27,317 nucleotides of DNA. It comes from JANNAT01 sp031422555. Its GTDB lineage: Bacteria; Pseudomonadota; Alphaproteobacteria; Rhodobacterales; Rhodobacteraceae. The stretch lies in contig JANPLZ010000092.1 of NCBI GenBank assembly GCA_031422555.1, positions 1 to 27,317 on the forward strand. The letters run 5' to 3'. Under the pieces are notes generated by a model. The model was not told the DNA's origin, searched no databases, and saw nothing but the letters and a program-made list of their open reading frames with translations. The translations under genes were made by a program, and so were the position numbers. Shown here in pieces: positions 1 to 7,745 of the stretch (position 1 is the stretch's first letter; each line of letters starts with the position of its first letter).

Positions 1-89
1 GCAAGCCCGGCCAGCAGTGCAAAATCGGCCTGCAGGATCGCCTGGTGCATTTGGTCCAAAACCTGCGCGGCACTATGATTATTTTGCAT
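1..89 (-). CDS. Start of a small flagellar protein, possibly the chaperone FlgN (truncated by window edge)
   Basis: On the minus strand an ATG at 89-87 opens a frame that stays open to the window edge, giving about 29 residues that begin MQNNHSAAQVLDQMHQAI. The start overlaps the last 11 bases of the preceding rod-binding protein gene, an overlap typical of coupled genes in one operon. The helical, Gln/Leu-rich N terminus and its position behind a FlgJ-type gene suit FlgN, the export chaperone for the hook-junction proteins, but too little sequence is visible to be sure. It could equally be another small flagellar protein. Confidence 0.45.
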   Translation of the reverse strand, partial: MQNNHSAAQVLDQMHQAILQADFALLAGL

Positions 90-366
90 CGCTTGCCCGT
101 TCCGTAAGGGCCGCAAACAATTGTTCGGCCAGCCCGATACCGCCTTTTGCGACCATTTGTTTGGCCTGCTCTTGCCGTAAAAAGCTGGCGAATTGGTCTT
201 CGCCAATGCCGCCGCCAAACGAATCGCGCGCATCGCCCATCCCCGCAAGGCCCAGCATTTCCGATAGAAAGCTGGCCTCCAACGCGCGGGCCTGATCCAT
301 CAACCCCTGATCGCGCGGTGACAGCTTGGCCGGGCCGGGCAGCGGGCCTGCGGGATTAACCTTCAT
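79..366 (-). CDS. Rod-binding protein, FlgJ N-terminal type
   Basis: This 95-residue protein matches the rod-binding half of FlgJ, which helps assemble the flagellar rod in the periplasm. It has the family pattern of an N-terminal helix (LMDQARALEASFLSEML, residues about 22-38), a Gly-rich turn (SFGGGIGEDQF, about 48-58) and a following helix (FLRQEQAKQMVAKGGIGLAEQL). The muramidase half of enterobacterial FlgJ is absent, as is usual in alphaproteobacteria. The frame stays open further upstream, but the ATG at 366 is chosen because an AGGAGA ribosome-binding site sits just before it and the homologous region begins there. It is divergent from fliK and overlaps the next minus-strand gene. Confidence 0.8.
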   Translation of the reverse strand: MKVNPAGPLPGPAKLSPRDQGLMDQARALEASFLSEMLGLAGMGDARDSFGGGIGEDQFASFLRQEQAKQMVAKGGIGLAEQLFAALTERASDAK

Positions 367-486
367 TTTTCTCTCCTGATTGATCAGATTTTCCCGACTA
401 TCTGCGATTCCGGTAAACAGGTGGTAACCAGTTGAAAGAATAATCTCCCCAGCACCGGCAGAAGCGGGCGCAGATATCGGGGTAGA

Positions 487-2118
487 ATGACGCCACAGAT
501 TCAACAGATTTTTGCAGTCCCGATTGTGGCGGCCGGCGCCAGTTCTGCCGCATTGCCCAATGTCGGCGTTGATGCCGAGGGGGGGGCATGCGTTGCGGCG
601 GGTCTGGAATGTGATTTTGGCAAGCTGATGCAAGCAGCTTCCGCAACGTTGATTGCACCGGCCATCGCCCCCCAAACGGCAAAACTGACGCCCGATATCG
701 GCGCGCAGGCTGCCGCAGCGATGATCTTGCAGTCGGGGGGGGATGATCCAACAGCGACAGCGGTTTTCGCGCCCGAAGACGCGTTGGCACTTCCTGTGGA
801 TGCGCGCGACATCCCTTTCACCGCCGATCCGGCATCCGTCCCTGCCCAGTTGGACGCGATGTCAGTGCCGATGGTCGCCACAAATTTCACGTTGCCGATG
901 ATCCTGCCACCGCAGTCACCGCTGCCACCGATTTTGCCACAAGGAATCGACGTGGCGATCCGGTCAGAACCCCCTGCGCCAATTCAGCCATTGCCCGGCT
1001 TGCCGTTGCCGCCATCGGGGGAAAGAGCGGCGCCACTCGCCACGAACGCAGCCGTATTGCCGGTTGTCGCACATGGTGCGCCAGACGCGGACCTATCGGT
1101 GGTGCAGGCCCCAACACCCACACCAACCGCGCCTGCGCCAACCTCAAAACCCACACCCGCCACCAGTGTTGACGCAGCACCGATCAGATTACCACTTGTT
1201 GCCACCCCGGCCTTTGCCCCTTCGTCGGGTCCGGTGGCCAACCCGGCGTTGGCGGCGGATGGCCCGGTGTCGCGGCCTGCCGATATCTTGGCTGCAGCGC
1301 CGCCAGCAGCCGCGCCAAATCCCGCGCGCGCGACACCGGCGGAAACTGCGTTTCGCTTGCGGACAGGGGGGGCAGGCAACCCCGCTCTGCCGCACGCGGG
1401 CGCAATTTCCGGCCCGCTGCCGCCACGCCACCCGTCCCAATCGCCTGCAGTGCCGGGTGAATCCCCCGTCGCAGCCGTGCCACCAGACCCGGCTGCAGAC
1501 ACCGCCGCGGCCCCCGACAAAACCGCCTTGCCACTGATTGGCCCTTCGGCAGAGTCGGCCGCACCGCTTGCCACGCCCGGCCCAGATCCGGCCAAACCAA
1601 CGCCTGCACTTTTGGCGCAAATCGCCTCCCCGCCCGCCGCAAATCCGCCCGCCGCAAATCCGCCCGCCACAAACCTACCGACCGCGACCCCCGCCGATGC
1701 CATCACAATGCCACCCCGGTTGACCGCCGATCTGGTCACACTGGCCAAAACCCTACCCAATGGCCCGATCCATATTTTGCTGAACCCGGCGGAATTGGGC
1801 AATCTGCGGTTTGAAATTCATCAAAACGCCGATCACCTGCGTGTGGTGCTTGCAGTTGAACGTCCTGAAACCATGGACCTGTTGCGCCGCAATGCGGATC
1901 AGTTGCTGGGCGAATTTCGCGCCGCAGGTTTTAGCGGTGCCTCGCTTAGCTTTGGCCACTGGGATCAGCAAAACAGCCAACAGCGCAACGCACCAGCCCC
2001 CCCGGACCCGCAACAGCCGCCCCAAGAACGGGTATTTCCGCCACCGCAATTGCCCGCCAAATCACCACATGCTTCCCCCGAAATGGCCGCCGCCAGTGGC
2101 CTGAACCTTCGCCTTTAG
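487..2118 (+). CDS. fliK: Flagellar hook-length control protein FliK
   Basis: The 543-residue protein has the FliK layout. A long, low-complexity Pro/Ala/Thr-rich N-terminal region (to about residue 410) acts as the ruler in this family. A compact C-terminal hook domain (about 415-500) follows, with the recognisable segments HILLNPAELGNLRFEI and LAVERPETMDLLRRNADQL and a Gly/Ser strand before a Gln/Pro-rich tail. FliK is exported and switches the secretion gate from hook to filament substrates. The start at 487 follows a GGGGT stretch. flgD starts 12 nt downstream, so the two are probably co-transcribed. The low-complexity part makes several long antisense frames, which I do not consider real. 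Confidence 0.87.
   Translation: MTPQIQQIFAVPIVAAGASSAALPNVGVDAEGGACVAAGLECDFGKLMQAASATLIAPAIAPQTAKLTPDIGAQAAAAMILQSGGDDPTATAVFAPEDALALPVDARDIPFTADPASVPAQLDAMSVPMVATNFTLPMILPPQSPLPPILPQGIDVAIRSEPPAPIQPLPGLPLPPSGERAAPLATNAAVLPVVAHGAPDADLSVVQAPTPTPTAPAPTSKPTPATSVDAAPIRLPLVATPAFAPSSGPVANPALAADGPVSRPADILAAAPPAAAPNPARATPAETAFRLRTGGAGNPALPHAGAISGPLPPRHPSQSPAVPGESPVAAVPPDPAADTAAAPDKTALPLIGPSAESAAPLATPGPDPAKPTPALLAQIASPPAANPPAANPPATNLPTATPADAITMPPRLTADLVTLAKTLPNGPIHILLNPAELGNLRFEIHQNADHLRVVLAVERPETMDLLRRNADQLLGEFRAAGFSGASLSFGHWDQQNSQQRNAPAPPDPQQPPQERVFPPPQLPAKSPHASPEMAAASGLNLRL
1631..1675 (+). repeat. Short tandem repeat inside fliK, 15 bp x 3
   Basis: The unit CGCCCGCCGCAAATC occurs at 1631-1645 and identically at 1646-1660. 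A third copy at 1661-1675 has two changes. Translated in frame it gives repeated Pro-Pro-Ala-Ala-Asn. Because the unit is a multiple of three, gain or loss of copies would change FliK length without a frameshift. Confidence 0.85.
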
Positions 2119-2130
2119 AAAGGGCATCTC

Positions 2131-2784
2131 ATGGAAACCGCAACTGTTACCCCGCTGACCGCCGCAAAACCTGCCCCTGCGGCGCGCCCGGCCATCAGCG
2201 CCGATTTTGACACGTTTTTGAAAATGCTGACCACGCAGATGCAAAATCAGGATCCGCTGAACCCGATTGATTCCGCCGATTATGCCGTGCAATTGGCGAC
2301 GTTTTCCGGCGTTGAACAGCAGATGAAAACCAACCAGTTGCTGGACGATCTGGCCAGTCAGTTTGGCGTGATGGGCATGTCACAACTGGCGGCCTGGGTG
2401 GGCCAGGAGGCGCGCTCAGCGGCCCCGGTATTCAAAGGGGCCGACCCGGTGACGATCACCTATGTGCCAAACATTCAGGCCGACCGCGCCGTGCTGGCGG
2501 TCAAGGACAAGGCAGGCAATTTGGTGGCGCGCGAAGATGTGCCGCTGTCCTCGGCACCCTATCAATGGCTGGGTGCGGATGCGGCGGGCAATCCGCTGCC
2601 TGACGGCGTCTATAGCCTTAGTCTGGAAAATTATCGTGGGGACGAAATGATCGGCACCGCCACCGAAGTGGAATCCTATGCCCGGATTATTGAGGCGCGC
2701 GGCGGTGCAAACGGCACGGCTTTGGTGTTGGAAGGCGGGGTAGAGGTTGCGGCCACCAAGGTCACGGCGCTGCGGGTGCCGTGA
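2131..2784 (+). CDS. flgD: Flagellar hook capping protein FlgD
   Basis: FlgD caps the growing hook and allows FlgE subunits to polymerise. The 217-residue protein carries the hallmark N-terminal block FLKMLTTQMQNQDPLNP followed by an FSGVEQQ segment (about residues 30-70). A C-terminal half then has the expected FlgD Ig-like/Tudor fold pattern, including LPDGVYSLSLENYRG. An AAAGGG ribosome-binding site precedes the ATG at 2131, 12 nt after fliK. The stop TGA (2782-2784) directly abuts the stop of the convergent ubiB, leaving no room for a terminator between them. Confidence 0.93.
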   Translation: METATVTPLTAAKPAPAARPAISADFDTFLKMLTTQMQNQDPLNPIDSADYAVQLATFSGVEQQMKTNQLLDDLASQFGVMGMSQLAAWVGQEARSAAPVFKGADPVTITYVPNIQADRAVLAVKDKAGNLVAREDVPLSSAPYQWLGADAAGNPLPDGVYSLSLENYRGDEMIGTATEVESYARIIEARGGANGTALVLEGGVEVAATKVTALRVP

Positions 2785-4314
2785 TCACCAAGCATGGCCC
2801 AGCCAAACCCCAAGCGCGAACACCACCGGCAGACCCAGCAAAACCCGCCAGCCAAACAACCGTGGCTTGGTGCTGACGGGCGGCAAAACTTCGGCCTGCC
2901 GGATCAATGCGGCTTCTACCAACCGCGGCAAGCGTGGCCCAAACCGCCCCAAAACCCGCGCGGTTTGCGCCAGATCGCGCAGCAGGGCAATCGGCCCCAC
3001 GTTGCGGCTGACATAGGATTCGACCACCGGCTTGGCCACTTGCCAAATGTTGATATAGGGGTCCAAACCGCGGGCCACCCCTTCGACCACCACCATGGTG
3101 CGTTGCAGCAAGATCAGCTCGGTGCGGGTTTCCATGCCAAAGCGTTCGGTCACCGCAAACAGATATGACAACAGCCGCGACATCGAAATGCGCGTGGCGT
3201 CCATACCGAAAATCGGCTCTCCAACAGCGCGCAAGGCGCGGGCGAATTCGTCAATATCGCGGTCAGGCGGCACATAGCCCGCCTCGAAATGCACTTCGGC
3301 CACCCGGCGATAGTCGCGGCCGATAAAGCCCATCAGAATTTCGGCGTAAACCCGGCGGGTGTATTCATCAATCCGCCCCATGATGCCAAAATCATAGGCG
3401 ATGATATCGCCGTTCGCCGCCACTTTCAGATTGCCCTGATGCATGTCGCCATGGAAAAAACCGTCGCGCAGCGCGTGGCTGAGAAACAGTTGCAGCACCC
3501 GCGACGCCAGCACTTTGCGGTCAATCCCGGCGGCATCAATCGCGTCATTGTCCGCCAGATTGATGCCTTCAGCCCAACCCAACGTCATCACGGTGCGCCC
3601 GGAATAATCCCAGACCGGCTTTGGCACCTGAAATCCGGCGTCGGATTTGGTGTTATCGGCAAACTCGGAGGCGGCTGACGACTCCAGCCGCAAATCCAAC
3701 TCACCCAGCACCACGCCTTCAAAATGCGTGATCACATCAATCGGGCGCAACCTCCGGGCGGAAGGCGCCAGAAATTCAATCGCGCGGGCGGCGAAGTAAA
3801 ACGCGTCAATGTCCTTGCGAAAGGCGCGCTCGATCCCCGGGCGCAACACCTTTACCGCCACATCCTGCCCGGTGTCCGCCAATCGCGCGCGGTGCACTTG
3901 GGCAATCGATGCCGCCGCCACCGGTTCTGAAAACTCGGAGAAAATCTGGTCCACCGGCAAGCCCAACTCGGCTGCGATCATGGTTTTGGCCACATCGGTG
4001 GAAAACGGCGGCAACTTGTCTTGCAGATACTTCAACTGCAGTGCCAATTCGTCGCCAACAATATCGGGCCGGGTCGACAGGATTTGGCCAAATTTGATAT
4101 AGGCCGGCCCCAGTGCCGTCAGGGCCCGTGTGGCAGGTGGCAAAGCCGGATCGCCGCGCAGCCCCAGCCATTTGAACGGCCAGCCCAACAGCCGGGCGGC
4201 AAACCGCAACCGGGCCGGGGCGTTGAACGCCACCAGCACTACATCCATCGCACCGGTGCGTTCCAGCGTCGCGCCAGTGCGGATCAGACGCCAGATATTA
4301 TGCGGCCCGCGCAC
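2785..4314 (-). CDS. ubiB: UbiB-family atypical kinase/ATPase of ubiquinone biosynthesis
   Basis: The 509-residue protein is a full-length UbiB, a membrane-associated ADCK/protein-kinase-like ATPase that supports coenzyme Q biosynthesis. Visible motifs are the UbiB-specific KxGQ block (K74-F-G-Q77), the Ala-rich nucleotide loop AAASIAQVH (133-141), the VAVK lysine (K155), the catalytic HGDMHQGN (288-295) and the DFG (308-310). A hydrophobic C-terminal helix (last ~20 residues) is the expected membrane anchor. Translation starts at GTG (4314-4312), immediately after the UbiE stop, so the two genes are translationally coupled. Its 3' end abuts flgD; I recall coaBC following ubiB in related bacteria. 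Confidence 0.95.
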   Translation of the reverse strand: MRGPHNIWRLIRTGATLERTGAMDVVLVAFNAPARLRFAARLLGWPFKWLGLRGDPALPPATRALTALGPAYIKFGQILSTRPDIVGDELALQLKYLQDKLPPFSTDVAKTMIAAELGLPVDQIFSEFSEPVAAASIAQVHRARLADTGQDVAVKVLRPGIERAFRKDIDAFYFAARAIEFLAPSARRLRPIDVITHFEGVVLGELDLRLESSAASEFADNTKSDAGFQVPKPVWDYSGRTVMTLGWAEGINLADNDAIDAAGIDRKVLASRVLQLFLSHALRDGFFHGDMHQGNLKVAANGDIIAYDFGIMGRIDEYTRRVYAEILMGFIGRDYRRVAEVHFEAGYVPPDRDIDEFARALRAVGEPIFGMDATRISMSRLLSYLFAVTERFGMETRTELILLQRTMVVVEGVARGLDPYINIWQVAKPVVESYVSRNVGPIALLRDLAQTARVLGRFGPRLPRLVEAALIRQAEVLPPVSTKPRLFGWRVLLGLPVVFALGVWLGHAW

Positions 4315-5061
4315 CTAGATTTTCCAACCGGAATGCAGCGCCGCCACGCCCATCGTCAAATTGCGGTATTTCACCTGATCAAATCCGGCAGCCCTGATCA
4401 TGCTGGCAAACCTTTCCTGATCGGGAAATTTGCGGATCGATTCGACCAGATACTGATAGCTGTCGCGATCCTTTGCCACGATCTGCCCCATCAGCGGAAT
4501 CACATTAAACGAATATTTGTCATAGACCCACTGCGCGGCCTCATTCGGGATGCGGCTGAATTCCAGCACCACCAACCGCCCGCCGGGGCGTAACACCCGG
4601 TAGGCTTCGCGTAGGGCATCGCCAATGCGGACCACATTGCGAATGCCAAAAGAGATTGTGTAAACGTCGAACGACTTATCGGCAAACGGCAGCGCCATCG
4701 CGTCGCCCGCCACCCAGTCCAGCCGGTCTGCCATCTGATCGGCGTCTGCCCGGGTGCGCCCTGCCACCAGCATTGATTCCGTCATATCCAGCACCACGGC
4801 CGTGGCGGCTGGCGCGCGTTTCAAGAACCGGAACGCCACATCACCGGTGCCGCCCGCCACGTCCAGCAACCGCTGACCGGGCTGTGGGGCCAGCCAATCC
4901 ATCATCGCGTCTTTCCAAAGCCGATGCATGCCGCCCGACATCAGATCATTCATCACATCGTATTTGTTGGCCACACGGGTAAACACCCCCTGAACCATCC
5001 CCGCCTTGTCGCCTTCCGCCACGGTTTGAAAGCCGAAATGAGTGGTTTGATCGTCGGTCAT
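4315..5061 (-). CDS. ubiE: Demethylmenaquinone/2-polyprenyl-benzoquinol C-methyltransferase UbiE
   Basis: UbiE uses S-adenosylmethionine to C-methylate the quinone ring precursor. The 248-residue protein shows the family N terminus THFGFQTV, the KYDVMNDLMSGGMHRLWKD block (about 33-51), SAM motif I LDVAGGTGD (66-74), the ISFGIRNV segment and the C-terminal GVAALHSGWKI. The start at 5061 is preferred: an AAGGA site lies upstream at acceptable distance and the protein then begins as homologues do. An in-frame ATG at 5088 would add 9 residues but has AAGG almost touching the start codon. It is divergent from mutM and coupled to ubiB. Confidence 0.95.
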   Translation of the reverse strand: MTDDQTTHFGFQTVAEGDKAGMVQGVFTRVANKYDVMNDLMSGGMHRLWKDAMMDWLAPQPGQRLLDVAGGTGDVAFRFLKRAPAATAVVLDMTESMLVAGRTRADADQMADRLDWVAGDAMALPFADKSFDVYTISFGIRNVVRIGDALREAYRVLRPGGRLVVLEFSRIPNEAAQWVYDKYSFNVIPLMGQIVAKDRDSYQYLVESIRKFPDQERFASMIRAAGFDQVKYRNLTMGVAALHSGWKI

Positions 5062-5148
5062 TTTGGATGCTGTCCTTGGCTTTGCCATACCTTATAGATA
5101 GGCGGTGCGCAGCCGCAATGCGCCCTTCTGTCCAACCCCAAGGATATC

Positions 5149-6000
5149 ATGCCCGAGCTGCCCGAAGTTGAAACCGTTCGCCGCGGGCTTTTGCCGGTGA
5201 TGGAGGGTCAACAGATTGCTGTGGCCTGCGTCAACCGCCCTGATCTGCGCTGGCCGTTTCCTGTGGGCATGGCGGATCGGTTGACGGGCAAGACCGTGCT
5301 GGCGCTGCGGCGGCGGTCGAAGTACATTCTAGCCGATCTGTCGTCAGGGGAAACCTTGCTGATCCATCTGGGCATGTCGGGGCGCATGTTGGTGTCGGGG
5401 CACATGGTGGGTGATTTCCACCACGACCACCCCGCGCCGCAAAAGCATGACCATGTTGTGCTGCACATGGCGGGGGGCGCGCGGGTGACCTTTAACGATG
5501 CCCGCCGCTTTGGCGCGATGGATTTATTGGCCACCGCAACCGCCGACAGCCACCCTTTGCTGGCGCCGCTGGGGCCGGAACCCTTGGGCAACGGGTTTGA
5601 CGAGCCTTATCTGATTGCCCGCCTGACAGGCCGCAATACGCCGATCAAATCGGCGCTGCTGGATCAGCATCTGGTTGCGGGACTGGGCAATATCTATGTC
5701 TGCGAAACCCTGTATCGCGCCCGGATTGACCCCGCCACTCGCGCGGGCGCGTTGACCAAACCCCGCGCGGCCGCCTTGGTGCCGACCATCCGCCAAGTGC
5801 TGTCGGATGCCATCACCGCGGGTGGATCGTCGTTGCGCGATTACCGTCAAGCGGATGGCGAGCTGGGCTATTTTCAGCACAGCTTTCAGGTTTACGGGCG
5901 CGAAGGCCAGCCGTGCCAGACCCCCGGCTGCACCAGTCCCATTGCGCGCATCGTGCAATCGGGCAGATCGTCGTTCTATTGCCCCACCTGCCAGACCTGA
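5149..6000 (+). CDS. mutM: Formamidopyrimidine-DNA glycosylase (Fpg/MutM)
   Basis: MutM excises 8-oxoguanine and formamidopyrimidines and cleaves the abasic site. The 283-residue protein begins PELPEVETVRRGL after the initiator Met, giving the catalytic N-terminal Pro2 and Glu3. It has the conserved Lys58 (RRSKYILADL) and the H2TH region (LLDQHLVAGLGNIYVCE). The C-terminal zinc finger has four cysteines in the pattern CxxxxC...CPTC, with the DNA-contacting region GRSSFYCPTC intact. An AAGGAT ribosome-binding site precedes the ATG. The gene opens the plus-strand block leading to dnaA. Confidence 0.97.
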   Translation: MPELPEVETVRRGLLPVMEGQQIAVACVNRPDLRWPFPVGMADRLTGKTVLALRRRSKYILADLSSGETLLIHLGMSGRMLVSGHMVGDFHHDHPAPQKHDHVVLHMAGGARVTFNDARRFGAMDLLATATADSHPLLAPLGPEPLGNGFDEPYLIARLTGRNTPIKSALLDQHLVAGLGNIYVCETLYRARIDPATRAGALTKPRAAALVPTIRQVLSDAITAGGSSLRDYRQADGELGYFQHSFQVYGREGQPCQTPGCTSPIARIVQSGRSSFYCPTCQT

Positions 6001-6039
6001 TTTTCCCCCACCCTCCCTTCAAACCCCGGAGCCGCTGCC

Positions 6040-6816
6040 ATGGCCTATCAAACCCTGATCGTCGAGATTTCGGACTATACCTGCCTGATCCGGCTGAACC
6101 GACCCGATGCAATGAACGCGCTGAACCGGGCGATGATGCAGGATCTGGCCGCAGCCCTGACCGCCGCCGATGCGAATGATAAAATCCGCTGCATTGTGCT
6201 GACCGGCTCGGAAAAGGCCTTTGCCGCCGGGGCGGACGTGCGCGAAATGGCTGCCAAAACCTTTACCGATGTGTTCATCGACGATCTCTTTGCCCGCGAA
6301 ACCGACGCGATTGGCCGCGTTCGCAAACCGATCATTGCGGCGGTGTCGGGCTATTGCCTTGGTGGTGGCTGTGAACTTGCGATGATGTGCGATTTTATCA
6401 TCGCCTCTGACACCGCCAAATTTGGCCAACCCGAGATCAATCTTGGCATCTGTGCGGGCATGGGTGGCACCCAACGGCTGACCCGGTTTGTCGGCAAATC
6501 CAAATCCATGGACATGCATTTGACCGGCCGCTTTATGGACGCTGCCGAAGCCGAACGCAGTGGTTTGGTCAGCCGCATTGTGCCGGTGCAATCCTTGCTG
6601 GACGAAGCGCTTAAAACCGCCGCCAAAATTGCCGAGAAATCGGCGATGTCGGTGATGGCGGTCAAGGAATCGGTCAACCGCGCACTGGAAACCACCCTGC
6701 GCGAGGGGCTTTTGTTCGAACGCCGGGTGTTTCACGCGCTTTTTGCCACCGAAGACCAGAAAGAAGGCATGGCCGCCTTCCTTGAAAAACGTCAGCCGCA
6801 ATTCCGTGACAGATAG
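6040..6816 (+). CDS. Enoyl-CoA hydratase (crotonase family)
   Basis: This 258-residue protein is a short-chain enoyl-CoA hydratase of the crotonase superfamily, hydrating trans-2-enoyl-CoA in fatty-acid or amino-acid degradation. Both catalytic glutamates are present: E112 in LGGGCELAMMCD and E132 in FGQPEINLG. The oxyanion-hole elements AAGAD (62-66) and GGG (108-110) are also visible. The usual residues after the second Glu (GxxPGxGGTQRL) read GICAGMGGTQRL here, a local change away from the active centre. The gene lies 39 nt after mutM and ahead of rpsT. Its presence between housekeeping genes is, as I recall, typical of Rhodobacteraceae and does not imply a role in replication. Confidence 0.92.
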   Translation: MAYQTLIVEISDYTCLIRLNRPDAMNALNRAMMQDLAAALTAADANDKIRCIVLTGSEKAFAAGADVREMAAKTFTDVFIDDLFARETDAIGRVRKPIIAAVSGYCLGGGCELAMMCDFIIASDTAKFGQPEINLGICAGMGGTQRLTRFVGKSKSMDMHLTGRFMDAAEAERSGLVSRIVPVQSLLDEALKTAAKIAEKSAMSVMAVKESVNRALETTLREGLLFERRVFHALFATEDQKEGMAAFLEKRQPQFRDR

Positions 6817-6840
6817 CGTAGATGGGCGCGGCTTTGTCGG

Positions 6841-6869
6841 TTGACTAATCGGCGATGTGCCCGTAAAGA
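6841..6869 (+). promoter_or_regulatory. Candidate sigma-70-type promoter for rpsT
   Basis: TTGACT (6841-6846) is separated by 17 bases from TAAAGA (6864-6869). The -35 matches consensus at five of six positions; the -10 is weak, three of six. Transcription would begin near 6876, about 40 nt before the rpsT start. No competing element is obvious in this spacer. Confidence 0.5.
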
Positions 6870-6915
6870 CGCCATCTTACGAATGACACCCTACCAAGAA
6901 CCGGAATCCATACCG

Positions 6916-7191
6916 ATGGCAAACACCGCCCAGTCCAAAAAGCGCGCGCGTCAATCCGAAGCCCGCCAAGACATCAACAAGGCGCGCCGCTCGCGTATCC
7001 GCACCTTCCTGCGCAAAGTCGAAGAGGCGCTGGCCTCTGGCGATCAGGCCAATGCCGCGGTTGCGTTGAAGAATGTGCAGCCGGAATTGGCCCGCGGGAT
7101 CACCAAAGGTGTCATGCACAAAAACACCGTTGCCCGCAAAATGTCGCGCCTTGCCTCGCGGCTTAAGGCGCTGGGCACCGCCGCCGCCTGA
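6916..7191 (+). CDS. rpsT: Small ribosomal subunit protein bS20
   Basis: The 91-residue, strongly basic protein begins MANTAQSKKRARQSEARQ and contains the helical bS20 signature (RIRTFLRKVEEAL, GVMHKNTVARKMSRLASRLK). It binds 16S rRNA early in 30S assembly. The frame is open for 25 codons upstream, but the ATG at 6916 is chosen because homologues start MAN and the upstream residues are not conserved. A promoter-like pair lies 47-75 nt upstream and a strong intrinsic terminator follows, so the gene is probably a single transcription unit in front of the dnaA region. Confidence 0.96.
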   Translation: MANTAQSKKRARQSEARQDINKARRSRIRTFLRKVEEALASGDQANAAVALKNVQPELARGITKGVMHKNTVARKMSRLASRLKALGTAAA

Positions 7192-7217
7192 TTATTCTTG
7201 CCACCGCGAATACAGCC

Positions 7218-7255
7218 GGGCGCAGCTTGAAAAAGCCGCGCCCTTTGTCATTTTT
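7218..7255 (+). terminator. Intrinsic terminator after rpsT
   Basis: GGGCGC (7218-7223) pairs with GCGCCC (7238-7243). After one A/C mismatch the stem continues as GCTT/AAGC closed by a GAAA loop. A T-rich run (7244-7255, TTTGTCATTTTT) follows. This is the clearest rho-independent terminator in the window and separates rpsT from the dnaA leader. Confidence 0.85.
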
Positions 7256-7294
7256 ACCCGGCATTTTCGAACCTTTTTGATACGGGCGTTGCCA

Positions 7295-7303
7295 TTTTGC
7301 ACA
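7295..7303 (+). promoter_or_regulatory. DnaA box
   Basis: TTTTGCACA matches the relaxed DnaA box consensus TTWTNCACA at all nine positions. It lies about 440 nt upstream of the dnaA start, in a non-coding spacer. A single 9-mer of this degeneracy can occur by chance, so the support comes mainly from its location. Confidence 0.45.
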
Positions 7304-7382
7304 GGCCAACAGATTCGCTGGATCAAATTTGTGTCAAGCAACAAGATCGGTTGCGAAGCCCGCACAGCGCTTGATACCTTAG

Positions 7383-7406
7383 CCCAAGCGAGTCACTTTG
7401 CTTGGG
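7383..7406. repeat. Inverted repeat (7 bp arms) with GAGTC in the loop
   Basis: CCCAAGC (7383-7389) and GCTTGGG (7400-7406) are perfect inverted copies around a 10-base centre that contains GAGTC, a GANTC methylation site overlapping the arm edge. No T-run follows, so it is unlikely to be a terminator. Confidence 0.6.
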
Positions 7407-7544
7407 GGGCAAGACCAGATTTACAGCAATTTTCTACGGGCGCCGCTGCCAAGCTTTGCCACATAAAACGCAGAAAATCACCGTAAATCAAAGTCTTGTG
7501 CTGTCTGCGCCGACCTTGGCCTACAGTCGTTCAATTTCTGCGTC

Positions 7545-7559
7545 CCAGAGAATCTCTGG
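7545..7559. repeat. Palindrome (6 bp arms) with a GAATC site at its centre
   Basis: CCAGAG (7545-7550), AAT, CTCTGG (7554-7559) form a perfect 15-base palindrome whose centre is GAATC, a GANTC site. It looks more like a dimeric protein binding site than a transcript hairpin. The binding protein, if any, is unknown. Confidence 0.55.
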
Positions 7560-7745
7560 CCGTGGTGTCTTTGAATTTGCCCTGCTGCCGATCAGGCTGC
7601 TTTGGCTTCCTTGCCCGCTGGCAAAGAACCTAAAGCCGCTTTTCGGCAGCGCCAAGCGGTTGGTTTGCTGACTGTAGTGGGTGGCAAAATATAGGGCGCG
7701 ATCGGGCTTTGTCCGAGTAACAGACGCCTAGGGACGGAATGAAGC

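Larger units (their letters stand above)
7256..7745. other. Long non-coding dnaA leader; candidate origin/control region
   Basis: About 490 bases between the rpsT terminator and dnaA contain no convincing gene. The span holds one consensus DnaA box (7295-7303), one near match TTTGCCACA (7455-7463), three GANTC sites (7312-7316, 7390-7394, 7550-7554) and two inverted repeats (7383-7406 and 7545-7559). AT-richer patches lie around 7244-7280. These features and the neighbours rpsT and dnaA make it a reasonable candidate for oriC or for DnaA/CcrM-type control of dnaA. One perfect box is few for an origin, so the true oriC may be elsewhere. A weak promoter-like pair TTGCTG/AATATA (7665-7693) lies before dnaA. 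Confidence 0.4.

Noticed and set aside
984..1802. Ala/Gly-rich 272-codon minus-strand frame resembling a low-complexity surface protein
   Set aside because: It is the complement of the Pro/Ala-rich fliK region, which is enough to explain the glycine and alanine runs.
7665..7693. TTGCTG-17-AATATA as the dnaA promoter
   Set aside because: Spacing is right but both hexamers match consensus poorly, so it is not listed as a feature.
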